A stretch of DNA of 64,000 nt from Symbiodinium natans. Its lineage: Eukaryota; Sar; Dinophyceae; Suessiales; Symbiodiniaceae. Each line of letters begins with the position of its first letter. Position 1 is the stretch's first letter. Location: positions 309,136 to 373,135 of the forward strand of contig CAJNDS010001735.1 in assembly GCA_905221605.1 (NCBI GenBank), written 5' to 3'. The notes beneath the pieces are model-generated. The model did no database searches. It had not been told where the DNA came from and saw only the letters and a program-made list of their open reading frames with translations. Both the position numbers and the translations under genes were made by a program. Shown here one piece after another: positions 55,672-64,000 of the stretch.

Positions 55672-58600
55672 ATGGCGGAACAACAAAGAAACTTTGAAGC
55701 AATGTTGGCTGGCATTGGCCAGGCCACCGAAGCTCTAGGAAGAGTTGCGAGCCAAACAGCGACTCAGCAACAGCAGCTGACAGAAGCAATGCAAAGGCTT
55801 ACTGAGGCAGCTAGCCAAGGTGCTGCCCAGGCTGCGAGGAACTCCCCGAGAAGTGTGGGAGGTGAAGGAGCGCCAAGGGCGCAACCCTCAGGTGTCCCGT
55901 TCGACACCGGAGGAAAGATCTTGAAGCCGCCAGAAGTGTTCAACCCGGCAACACTGGAAGAAGAAGTCTCTCAATGGAGTGACTGGAGTTTCGCCTTTAA
56001 GAACTTTCTAGCATTCATGGACTATGAGTTCTTGGCAGACCTGAAGAAAGCTGAAACATCAGCGGATGCGTTGGACATCGAGGACGACATCGATGGATTC
56101 TATGCAGCGAGCGAAGGACGAAAGATAAGAGGAATGAAGCTGTATTCCGTCTTGAGCAGCTACTTGAAGAATCGCCCGTTGAAGGTGTTGAGAAGCATCG
56201 ATAACATGGATGGATTTGAAGTCTGGAGGCGACTAACAATGGAGCTCGAGCCATCCTCAAGATCTAGAAGTCTGGCAATGGCCCAAGCTTTGGTAGGATT
56301 CCCTGCAATGGCAAAGGGAGCTAGCCTGATGGATTATGTCCTCACGTTCGAGAAGCTGGTCAATGAGTACGAAAAGTTATCGACAACGAAGTACGATGAC
56401 AACTTAAAGATCGGAACGTTGCTGAAGGGCATCCCACAGAATCTGAAGCAGCACATCATGGTAGGAATCAATGAAAAGACAAGTTACAACGACTTGAGAA
56501 CGAAACTGCTACAATACGAAAGAAGCAACCAAACGTGGTCTGCTGAGAACATCTTGGGGTCACTGAGCGTTCAGGCCCCAGGAACAAGTTCAAGCTCCAA
56601 GGAGTACCAAGGACCGATCCCAATGGAGATCGATCGTCTAAAAGGAAAAGGAAAATATGAAAGAGGAAAAGGAGGAAGAGGAAAAGGAAAAGGAAAGTTC
56701 GAGAAAGGAAAAGGAAAGGGAAAAGGAAAAGAGAGAAAAGGCGGAAGAGGAAAAGGTCGCGGCAAAGGCCGTGGCAAAGGACGAGGAAAGTCTGTGAGGC
56801 AAGTGGAGAATGGTGGCTACGGAAGTCAAGGAAAAGGTTCAGGTGGAAAAGGATCAAGATCCGGTGTAGAATGCTACAAATGCGGAAAATATGGTCATTT
56901 CGCATCAGAATGTTGGACGTCAGCGAAAGGAGGAAAGGACTCCGGGAAAGGAGGAAAGTCGAAAGGAAAGATGCGACAAGTGCGTGAAGGCGAAGAAGAT
57001 TGGAACCAAGATCAAGAATGGCCAAGTGGTGTGTGGAATGCACCATCACAGTCAAGCGCCAGTTCACAGCCAAGCCAGTACCGAAGTCAAGAGCAATCGC
57101 AAGTGCGAGCTGCACAAGCTGCCAAAGGGAGTGAACAAGTGAGAAGAGTCAATGAAAGGTCGATGACAAGCATCGAGGAAGATGACGAAGAAGACGATGA
57201 TGAGATCGTAGACCTGATCGAGATGTTTCGAGAATGGGGATACAAGCCCTACGCAAGAATGGTGAAGATGAAGGAAGTTCAAGTGTTCGACATAAGTCAA
57301 GGAGATGAAGAGCTGAACGAGCTGGATGAGTACCAAATGTGGTATGAAGAAGACCAACCAGAAGTCAAACAGGAATCGGTTGAGAATCCAAGCCCAAGTC
57401 CAAGTGCTCAAGAAGAAGACCAACCAGAAGTCAGACAGGAATCGATTGAGAATCCAAGCCCAAGTCCAAGTGTCCAAGAAGCAAGTAAGGATCGAGTACG
57501 AACGGTTCGGTTCCCCGGATATGAAGACCTGATCGAAGTTGTCCTAGACAGTGGAGCAGATTGCCATGTCTTGCCGTTAAGCTATGATAGCGAAGACCTC
57601 GGAGAAGTGGAACTTCCAGCACTAAAGATGGTCATCACGGATGCACAAGGAAACGCAATCAGAACGACTGAAGCGAGGACCAACATAACGTTCGAATTCC
57701 AAAGGTCCGATGGAAAGGTGATTAAGGTCAAGGACACCGCCGTGTTTGGTCAAGTGACCCAACCGCTGTTCGCAGTGGGGAAGTTGTGTAAAGTCGGTTG
57801 GGGCATCGAACCCCAGGATGCATACAGTGCTTTCTTGACGAAGCTAGTGAAGCGGAAGAATGGAACGTCGGTATCGTATGTCCCGATAAGGTTTGCAAGA
57901 AACTCGACGGTGACAGATCTGAGGATCTACCGAGCGGCAATGGAGAAAGGACAAGGCGAAGTACCGATTTCAATCAGGAAACTCACCCTGACGAAGGAAC
58001 TGAAGGATGACATAGAGAATGGCAAGTACGAAGAAGGTTGGTTTTATCTCACTGACGGACGACCGGTGAGAATTGACTGGGATGTGAACACTACGTACAG
58101 CCTTGGAAGAGATGAAGGAAGAGCGTTCAAGTACAGAACAACGCTAAGGACCAGATATGAAGAAGAGCAGATAATCTGGGAAGAAATGGAATTTTATGAG
58201 TGTGCCGAGGAGTGGAGAGAAAAGAGTACAATGGTCATAGTACCAGAGATCGAGAATTCAGTGGTCATCACGATCATGGAAAGATTCCCGAGAAGCGTTG
58301 AAGATTACGGAGAGTACAGAAGTCCGTACAAGGAGAAGGAGACAGAAGAGAAGCTTGATGTGGAGATGGAACCACAAGGACAAAAAGATCTATGGAAAGG
58401 TAGGTCAGAAGAAGAGTTGCAACGAGACATTGAAAAAGGAATTGAAGAATTGGCACAAGCTCCAGGGCCTGGGTCAAACCCAGGAAAGAAATTACAAGAA
58501 GACAACGATGAGAAGGAGCGAAAGAAAGTTGAAGAACAACTTCCGAAACTCGGAGAAGTAATGGAAGAGAGAATGAAGATTGGAGGAATTGAGCTTACAC

Positions 58601-61600
58601 CAGCGAGTACGATAAAGCAATTGAGGAATGCTTGCGAGTTCCTCAAGATAGGAAAGACAGGAAGCAAAGCTCAAATTTGGCAGAGACTGAAAGAAGCTGT
58701 AGCATCAAACAAGATGAAGGAACTAGTAGAAATCTCGAAAGGACTCGAGGTTGAGTTCTCAAGAGAGCCAGATGGAGAGAAAAGACCGGAAGCACCGAGC
58801 GAAGAAGAAAGAAAGAGACACGAGCTGACACACTTACCAAAGGCGGACTGGTGTGAGAGTTGTTCGGCAACAAGAAGTAGAGAAGATGATTTCAAAGTGA
58901 CAGAGAAGAAGTATGAAGCATCGTTGGTAAGCGTGGATTTCAAGTTCACAGGAACAAGGAACGAAGAAGATGCGAAAGATGTGAAAGATGCATTGTGCAT
59001 AAGTTTGGTCATGGTGGATCAAGAGACAAAGTTTGTCCATGCAATTCCAGTTCAAAGCAAGGAAGTCACGAACTATCTGGTAGAAGAAGTTTGTAGAGTA
59101 CTGATGCTAATGCAGCCAAAAGTGATCCTGAGAACGGACACCGAACCAGCGATGATTGCATTGAGGAAGAAAGTGCAAGCGATAAGAAAGATGCAGAAAC
59201 TTGAAACAGAGATTCAAGATGTGGCACCAGACACACACCAAGGAGCGCAAGTTGAAAGATGGGTACAAACAGTGAGAAACTTATCGAAGACTTTGGTGTA
59301 TGGAGTTGAAAAGGAAGCGAAAGTGAAAATCACGAGCGAAAGTACACTGTATCCATGGGCACCGAGACATGCAGCGTTCTTGTTGAACAGGTTTGTTGTT
59401 CAACAGGGGAAGACCCCATTCGAGTTGGTATTTGACCGTGAGTACAAAGGAACTTTGGTACCATGGGGTAGTGTGGTTGTGGCGAAACCACTACCGAAAA
59501 CGAGAGAGAAAGGTGAAGCATGGAAGAAAGGAATCTTCGTTGGAAAGGACATGGTTTCAAACATGAATCTGGTGAGCACACGAAGCGGAATCATCAAAAG
59601 TCGGACAATGAGACAATGTTCGCCAACGTTTGACGTGGAGACATTGGCATATGCATGCGGAACGCCGTGGAATCATAGCCAAGAGCAGTTGACAGGACGG
59701 TCGAAGCAGCCGAAGAGGCTACCGCCATCGAGTGGAATCGAAGTGGCGCCGATCGAAGGACCGCCCGTACAAGTCCCGAGAACTCCAGCAGTTGGTCTGG
59801 AGACGCCGCAGTATAGCCCGACAGCGTCGGAAAGACCGAGCGACGCAATGGCGTCTGACCCACCGACAAGTGATGATGATGACAACGATGAAGATCCCGG
59901 CGAAGGCCAAAGAAGTTCTGAAGCAAGCAGTAGGAAAGGAGCAGCGGCAAGGAAAAGAGATGAAGCAAGTATGACCTCAGGTGAAGCCGAGGAAGAAGAG
60001 CCGGAAGGCACGAGCAAAAGAGAGCTCGAAGGAGCAGCCGCAGAAGAACCTGAAGCCACAAGGCTGAGAGTCGACGAAGGAAGCGGACAAGTTGAAGAAA
60101 GACCTGAGAAGATCCAAAGAGGAGAACCCTCAGGAACGGTGAGAAGGATAATGGCCACAAGAAGTGTGCAAGAAGTTGCGTCATTTCTCAGGAAGGATTT
60201 GCCGAAGTACCATGACGACGAAGAGGTAGAGTTGGAAGAGTTTGACGGACTCGAAGTCGAGTTTGAAGAGCCTGAAGAGGAAAGAAGCTCAGAACTCGGA
60301 GAAGACGAAGAGTTCGAGGAAAGCATGCCAAGGTGGTCAAACAAGTTCGAAGATGGACCTCCGAAGTTGGATGAAGGCGAGTTGACGAAGGTCGACGTTG
60401 TGTCGAGAGAGCACGAGATAAGCCGACTCACAGAGATGAAAGTCTTGAAAGAGCTGCCTGAAGGCACGAGTGTGAGCAACTACAAGTACCTTTCAACCAA
60501 AGTTGTCTACGATTGGAGGCATCGAGACAACGAATGGCAACGGCGTGGCCGGTTAGTTGCCCGCGAGTTTAAATGGTTGGGGTCAACGGACATCGCATCG
60601 TTATTTTCTCCAACGGGAGTTGCGAGCACGGTGAAGTTACTCTCAGCAATGTTTGTGTCGTCGAACGACCACATCCTTGGAAGCATCGATGTAGGAGATG
60701 CCTACTTGATGGTAGAACAAGAAGAACCAACAGTCGTCGAAGTCGATGGAAAGTACTATGAACTCGGATTCACGTTGCCAGGGCAACGGATAGGATCAAG
60801 CGCATGGTTCAACAAGCTGAAAGGATACCTTGAAGAGTATGGACTCAAGTCCGACGAAGGACTACCAGCTTTGTTTTACAGGAGACAAGAAAAAGGAAAA
60901 GCTGGAATGGTTGTGTTATCACACGTTGACGACATGGAACTGTACGCGACTGAGAAAGAGTTCCAAGGATTGATCGAGTTTCTGAGAAAGAAGAAGTTGA
61001 AGATCAAGGTCGAAGGACCGTTGCGAGAACAAGAAGGTTCAATGAGTTTTCTGAAGAGAGGATTCAGCGCAGTGAATGATGGAGACGTTGAGATCACGAT
61101 GAATTCCAAGTACATCGAAGGATTGACCGAAGTGTTGGAGTTGGAAAATTCGTATCCAAAGAAACTGCCATGCCCAGCGGACAATGGAAGGGCAATGCAA
61201 GCGAAGAAAGGAGGAATGGAACCGCTATCGGAAGCGGATCATCACACGTACAGGAAAGGTGTAGGTATATTGTTGTACTTAGTGCCAGAACGGCCCGATT
61301 TGATGTACGTGCTGAAGAAACTTTCAACGAAGCTAGCAGCGCCTGTGGAAGCAGACATGGAACTGCTAAGGCATGCTGCGAAGTACCTGAAAGGAACACC
61401 CGACGTGTCGCTGATACACAAGAAGAGCTACCCAGGAAGAAGTTTCATCGAAGAGCGAAATGAGAGAAAAGATGAAGAAGTCGAGAGAAATGTCTATGAG
61501 CAAGAGTCACTGTTGGAGATAGTGACGGATTCTGATTGGGCAGCCGACAGAGAGTCGAGGCAGAGCGTGTCGTGTGGAGCGATCATGCTGAATGGAAATC

Positions 61601-62991
61601 TGATTCATTTTCAGAGCAAGCGGCAGAAGAGCATAGCTCTCAGCTCATGCGAAGCAGAGACTATCGCCGCAACGTCAATACTTTCTGAAGGAGTGTTTCT
61701 AAAGGCACTGTTAACGAGAATCCTCGGAAAAGAACCAAAGATGGTAATGTATTCAGATTCGAGCAGTTCGAGACAATTGATTGCTCGGAAAGGACTGGGG
61801 AAAGCCCGTCATCTCGACGTTGATCTGTTATGGATCCAGAGTATCCCGAGGTTGATCATCAAAGCGATCAAAGGAAAGGACAACCCAGCTGATCTGGGAA
61901 CAAAGAGCTTAAGCAAAGACAAGATCCGGAAGTACATGGCAAGCCTCGGATATGTAGGAGAGTTTGTGGACCAAGAAGAAGTTGAAAGAAATGTGCAAGT
62001 GCGAAGAACGAACGGCAATGGCCGAAGCGGCAATGGCCGGCGAATGGACGATGAACGATTAGCGAAGATCATACAAGCTGTAACGATGGCTGTGTTGATA
62101 GGAATGGGAGAAGCCAAGAAAGCCAAGGAAGAAGATCAAGGACCGGGAATGGTCATGTGTATCATGATTGGTTGTGTGACATGCATGGTTTGTTGCACAG
62201 TTTATCCCGCAGCCGTTCTCTTGCTCAAGCAAGTAGGAAGAAGAGAAAAGAAGGTAGAAAAGAGAACGATGGAAGGAGAGAAGACTCACGAACAAATGAT
62301 GGAAGAAAAAGTGGAAGAGCTGAAGGAGATGAAGACAGGAGCCGAGGAGCGCAGGAAAAAGTTACTGGAGAATGCTCCAAAAGAAGAGGAACAGGCCGAA
62401 AAGCCAAAGGAAGAGGCCAAAGAAGAACTGAAGGAGGAGAAGGAAGAGAAGAAAGAAAAGAAGAAGGAGAAGGATTCGTCGTGCAGTGATTCTGCAAGCG
62501 AGTCATCTTCAAGCGAGTCAAGTTCGAGCGACGAGAAGGAGGAGAAGAAAGAAGAAAAGGACCAGAAAGAAGACAAGGACCAGGAAAAAGTCAAGAACCA
62601 GGAAGAAGTCAAGAACCAGGAAGAAGTCAAGGACCAGAAAGAAGTCAAGGACCAGGAAGAAGTCAAGGACCAGGAAGAAGTCAAGGACCAGGAAGAAGTC
62701 AAGGACCAGGAAGAAGTCAAGGACCAGGAAGAAGCGCCTGAGAAGGAAGGAAAAAAGGAGGAAGGAGCCGAAAAAGCCGATGACGATGAAAGATACGTCC
62801 TCCTGGCAAAGGAAGGCCTATGGCCAACGATCTTAAGCTCAATGCAGCTGGACGAAAGGGGAGCGAAGATGCTCGAAGAGACAGGGATCGATGGCGACGC
62901 CCTAAGGTCCGAAGCGACGCAGAGAATGTTCCAAGAGTTCAAAGAGACAATGGAGAGTCCAGGCAGCCCTGAAGGAGCAAGAAGAAGATGA
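55672..62991 (+). CDS. Ty1/copia-type Gag-Pol polyprotein
   Basis: 2439 codons without interruption. Gag is residues 1-410, with a Gly/Lys-rich basic stretch and the zinc knuckle CYKCGKYGHFASEC (near 400). Protease: VVLDSGADCHVLP (near 627). Integrase: HELTHLPKADWCESC zinc site (near 1050), then SVDFKF, LRTDTEPA and QGAQVERWVQ (acidic triad near 1090, 1155, 1196). RT: GSIDVGDAYLMV (near 1670) and SHVDDMELYA (near 1750). RNase H: VTDSDWAADRESR, SSCEAETIAATS, MYSDSSSSRQL, KARHLDVDLLW. Gag-protease-integrase-RT order defines the copia group. An unusual 300-residue extension follows: a hydrophobic Cys-rich span (about 2160-2186), then Lys/Glu-rich repeats. It starts at the first ATG after the leader (ACAATGGCGG). 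Confidence 0.93.
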   Translation: MAEQQRNFEAMLAGIGQATEALGRVASQTATQQQQLTEAMQRLTEAASQGAAQAARNSPRSVGGEGAPRAQPSGVPFDTGGKILKPPEVFNPATLEEEVSQWSDWSFAFKNFLAFMDYEFLADLKKAETSADALDIEDDIDGFYAASEGRKIRGMKLYSVLSSYLKNRPLKVLRSIDNMDGFEVWRRLTMELEPSSRSRSLAMAQALVGFPAMAKGASLMDYVLTFEKLVNEYEKLSTTKYDDNLKIGTLLKGIPQNLKQHIMVGINEKTSYNDLRTKLLQYERSNQTWSAENILGSLSVQAPGTSSSSKEYQGPIPMEIDRLKGKGKYERGKGGRGKGKGKFEKGKGKGKGKERKGGRGKGRGKGRGKGRGKSVRQVENGGYGSQGKGSGGKGSRSGVECYKCGKYGHFASECWTSAKGGKDSGKGGKSKGKMRQVREGEEDWNQDQEWPSGVWNAPSQSSASSQPSQYRSQEQSQVRAAQAAKGSEQVRRVNERSMTSIEEDDEEDDDEIVDLIEMFREWGYKPYARMVKMKEVQVFDISQGDEELNELDEYQMWYEEDQPEVKQESVENPSPSPSAQEEDQPEVRQESIENPSPSPSVQEASKDRVRTVRFPGYEDLIEVVLDSGADCHVLPLSYDSEDLGEVELPALKMVITDAQGNAIRTTEARTNITFEFQRSDGKVIKVKDTAVFGQVTQPLFAVGKLCKVGWGIEPQDAYSAFLTKLVKRKNGTSVSYVPIRFARNSTVTDLRIYRAAMEKGQGEVPISIRKLTLTKELKDDIENGKYEEGWFYLTDGRPVRIDWDVNTTYSLGRDEGRAFKYRTTLRTRYEEEQIIWEEMEFYECAEEWREKSTMVIVPEIENSVVITIMERFPRSVEDYGEYRSPYKEKETEEKLDVEMEPQGQKDLWKGRSEEELQRDIEKGIEELAQAPGPGSNPGKKLQEDNDEKERKKVEEQLPKLGEVMEERMKIGGIELTPASTIKQLRNACEFLKIGKTGSKAQIWQRLKEAVASNKMKELVEISKGLEVEFSREPDGEKRPEAPSEEERKRHELTHLPKADWCESCSATRSREDDFKVTEKKYEASLVSVDFKFTGTRNEEDAKDVKDALCISLVMVDQETKFVHAIPVQSKEVTNYLVEEVCRVLMLMQPKVILRTDTEPAMIALRKKVQAIRKMQKLETEIQDVAPDTHQGAQVERWVQTVRNLSKTLVYGVEKEAKVKITSESTLYPWAPRHAAFLLNRFVVQQGKTPFELVFDREYKGTLVPWGSVVVAKPLPKTREKGEAWKKGIFVGKDMVSNMNLVSTRSGIIKSRTMRQCSPTFDVETLAYACGTPWNHSQEQLTGRSKQPKRLPPSSGIEVAPIEGPPVQVPRTPAVGLETPQYSPTASERPSDAMASDPPTSDDDDNDEDPGEGQRSSEASSRKGAAARKRDEASMTSGEAEEEEPEGTSKRELEGAAAEEPEATRLRVDEGSGQVEERPEKIQRGEPSGTVRRIMATRSVQEVASFLRKDLPKYHDDEEVELEEFDGLEVEFEEPEEERSSELGEDEEFEESMPRWSNKFEDGPPKLDEGELTKVDVVSREHEISRLTEMKVLKELPEGTSVSNYKYLSTKVVYDWRHRDNEWQRRGRLVAREFKWLGSTDIASLFSPTGVASTVKLLSAMFVSSNDHILGSIDVGDAYLMVEQEEPTVVEVDGKYYELGFTLPGQRIGSSAWFNKLKGYLEEYGLKSDEGLPALFYRRQEKGKAGMVVLSHVDDMELYATEKEFQGLIEFLRKKKLKIKVEGPLREQEGSMSFLKRGFSAVNDGDVEITMNSKYIEGLTEVLELENSYPKKLPCPADNGRAMQAKKGGMEPLSEADHHTYRKGVGILLYLVPERPDLMYVLKKLSTKLAAPVEADMELLRHAAKYLKGTPDVSLIHKKSYPGRSFIEERNERKDEEVERNVYEQESLLEIVTDSDWAADRESRQSVSCGAIMLNGNLIHFQSKRQKSIALSSCEAETIAATSILSEGVFLKALLTRILGKEPKMVMYSDSSSSRQLIARKGLGKARHLDVDLLWIQSIPRLIIKAIKGKDNPADLGTKSLSKDKIRKYMASLGYVGEFVDQEEVERNVQVRRTNGNGRSGNGRRMDDERLAKIIQAVTMAVLIGMGEAKKAKEEDQGPGMVMCIMIGCVTCMVCCTVYPAAVLLLKQVGRREKKVEKRTMEGEKTHEQMMEEKVEELKEMKTGAEERRKKLLENAPKEEEQAEKPKEEAKEELKEEKEEKKEKKKEKDSSCSDSASESSSSESSSSDEKEEKKEEKDQKEDKDQEKVKNQEEVKNQEEVKDQKEVKDQEEVKDQEEVKDQEEVKDQEEVKDQEEAPEKEGKKEEGAEKADDDERYVLLAKEGLWPTILSSMQLDERGAKMLEETGIDGDALRSEATQRMFQEFKETMESPGSPEGARRR
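57352..57480 (+). repeat. Tandem duplication in copia Gag-Pol before the protease
   Basis: About 66 bp repeated once, encoding EEDQPEV(K/R)QES(V/I)ENPSPSPS twice. In frame, so tolerated by the element. Confidence 0.8.
62587..62733 (+). repeat. 18-bp minisatellite in the copia C-terminal extension
   Basis: About eight units encoding VK(D/N)Q(E/K)E. The units are nearly identical in DNA, indicating recent expansion. Confidence 0.85.
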
Positions 62992-63010
62992 GAAGGACTC
63001 GGACGAGCTG

Positions 63011-64000
63011 ATGTACGAAGATGTCGCCAATGCAGAAAAGGAAGCGGAAGATGCCGAACGGGCATATGGCGAAAAGTACCGCGAGATCGAGAAGATGATG
63101 GAAGAGTGCAAAAGCCTTAAGTCCACGATGCAGAAGAAGAAGAAGGAAGCTGAGGGACATTTGGCGGAGTACAATGAGTTCAAGCACTCAAGAAGAATGC
63201 TGAGCGTGGTAAGGATGCTTGTAGAGACAAGTGAAGAAGTGATGAAGTGTTTGGTGGAAGCATCGCCAGACTATGGTCGAATTTTCGAAGAAAGACCGAG
63301 AGTGTCCTTACTCGAGCGAATGCGCAAAAGGAAGATGGCCGAAGGAGCCAGCGAGGCAGAGTCAATGGCTGCAGGCTCGGAAAGGCAGGTGAAGACGAAG
63401 GCAATGCCAAAGCCATTGAAGCTACGCAAGGAGATGGCAGAAGTTGTGCAAGTTGATGATGCCATCGAAGAGAAGAAGAATGAAGGTGAAGGAAAGAAGA
63501 AAAAGGAAGAAGAGCCAGACCTGAGCAGTGTCAACCCAAGATGGCTTTTGAAGTCAGGGGAAAAAAGCACCCGAGACGAGAAGGAGACCGGAAAACGCCC
63601 GGCAGGATGTTTTTTCTGCAAAGGCCCGCACCGAGCTGTAGACTGCCAGTCAATGCTGGAGCTGGCAAGAGAGACAGCGGGAAAGGTTCCAAGTGCTGAG
63701 TGGCGAAAGAAGGAGAACCGTGGCCTATGGTGCAAGTGGTGTTGGTACACGAGCAAGAACCCGACAGAGTACACGGGGTGGGGAAGCCATACCCACCAAA
63801 GATGCTGGTACCAAAAGCAAGGCCAAGCAAATGAAGACAAGGCCAAGGCAGAAAAGGAAAGGGCAGGAGCAATGGAAGTTAGCGAAGAACTCCAGAATAT
63901 GATAGACACAAGCCAAAGGCCTGCTGAGCCAAAAGGAATGCCACCGAATCCCCAATGGGGGATGGAGACGCTCAAGAAGAGAAAGGAGCCGGAAACGTCA
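63011..64000 (+). CDS. Second copia ORF, zinc-knuckle protein, runs off the window
   Basis: At least 330 codons, no stop before the window end. It starts MYEDVANAEKEAEDAER 19 bp after the Gag-Pol stop, in the +1 frame; the frame is open upstream into Gag-Pol, so frameshifting is also possible. Residues 1-60 are a charged coiled coil (IEKMMEECKSLKSTMQKKK), followed by helices (RRMLSVVRMLVETSEEV). A Lys/Glu-rich linker leads to CFFCKGPHRAVDC (Cx2Cx3Hx4C) and a second Cys/His cluster (WCKWCWY, HTHQRCWY). The layout resembles a nucleic-acid-binding gag-like accessory protein; extra 3' ORFs are uncommon in copia elements. Function unknown. Confidence 0.75.
   Translation, partial: MYEDVANAEKEAEDAERAYGEKYREIEKMMEECKSLKSTMQKKKKEAEGHLAEYNEFKHSRRMLSVVRMLVETSEEVMKCLVEASPDYGRIFEERPRVSLLERMRKRKMAEGASEAESMAAGSERQVKTKAMPKPLKLRKEMAEVVQVDDAIEEKKNEGEGKKKKEEEPDLSSVNPRWLLKSGEKSTRDEKETGKRPAGCFFCKGPHRAVDCQSMLELARETAGKVPSAEWRKKENRGLWCKWCWYTSKNPTEYTGWGSHTHQRCWYQKQGQANEDKAKAEKERAGAMEVSEELQNMIDTSQRPAEPKGMPPNPQWGMETLKKRKEPETS

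Noticed and set aside
1..64000. tRNA, rRNA, or a full SL RNA gene
   Set aside because: I found no cloverleaf, no rRNA core sequence, and no leader followed by a GT donor site and Sm site; all leader matches are relicts joined to elements.

Overview
The window looks like nuclear DNA of a dinoflagellate, most likely a Symbiodinium-type alga. It is built almost wholly of retroelements and contains no clear single-copy host gene and no RNA gene. The best lineage evidence is at 47926-47947, where all 22 bases match the dinoflagellate trans-spliced leader (SL; starts DCCGTAGCC, ends TTTTGGCTCAAG). Shortened SL relicts ending in TTGGCTCAAG cap most of the other repeats. No organism name was given, so this assignment rests on sequence signals only.

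Region 1 (1-23505) is a three-level nest. A repeat called Rep-B here (1284-1616 continuing at 22400-23505) is interrupted by a tyrosine-recombinase (YR) retroelement (1617-22399, coding on the minus strand). The YR element has the split direct repeats A1-genes-B1-A2-B2 of PAT/Ngaro-like elements. Its genes, in coding order, are the recombinase, a gag-like protein, and a pol with a 2OG-Fe(II) dioxygenase-like domain, a cytosine-methyltransferase-like domain, RT and RNase H. The last codons of pol are interrupted by an 11.7-kb LINE (2469-14181) with 14-bp target-site duplications. That LINE encodes a large ORF1 with a KptA/Tpt1-like module, an AP endonuclease, an RT followed by a zinc-finger array, and a separate 3' gene for a ubiquitin-specific protease (USP), joined to the RT gene by an ATGA stop/start overlap.

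Region 2 (23506-54330) is a field of one retroposon community: Rep-A (about 1.7 kb, apparently non-coding), Rep-B (about 1.4 kb, with a possibly kinase-like ORF) and an SL-bearing LINE (endonuclease, RT, RNase H) in two nearly identical copies (29534-35996, 40467-43938) and one decayed copy (47917-50744). Where their ends are intact, all three families begin with SL relicts and end with a shared tail (a CACC/GGTG stem-loop, then CTCAACTCGGAAAAAAATT). They are usually separated by short arrays of the motif AACCCAGGTT/AACCTGGGTT. Rep-B has the LINE's 3' UTR fused to its own ORF, which suggests that the LINE machinery moves the other two families. A 2.6-kb inverted repeat (35998-38639 and 43939-46569) and a direct duplication (27402-29226 and 38640-40466) show later rearrangement.

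Region 3 (about 54330-64000) is one Ty1/copia-type LTR retrotransposon on the plus strand. It has a probable 5' LTR, a primer-binding site, a leader with three copies of a 28-nt hairpin, an uninterrupted 2439-residue Gag-Pol, and a second 3' ORF that runs off the window. Its intact reading frame makes it the most recently active element here.
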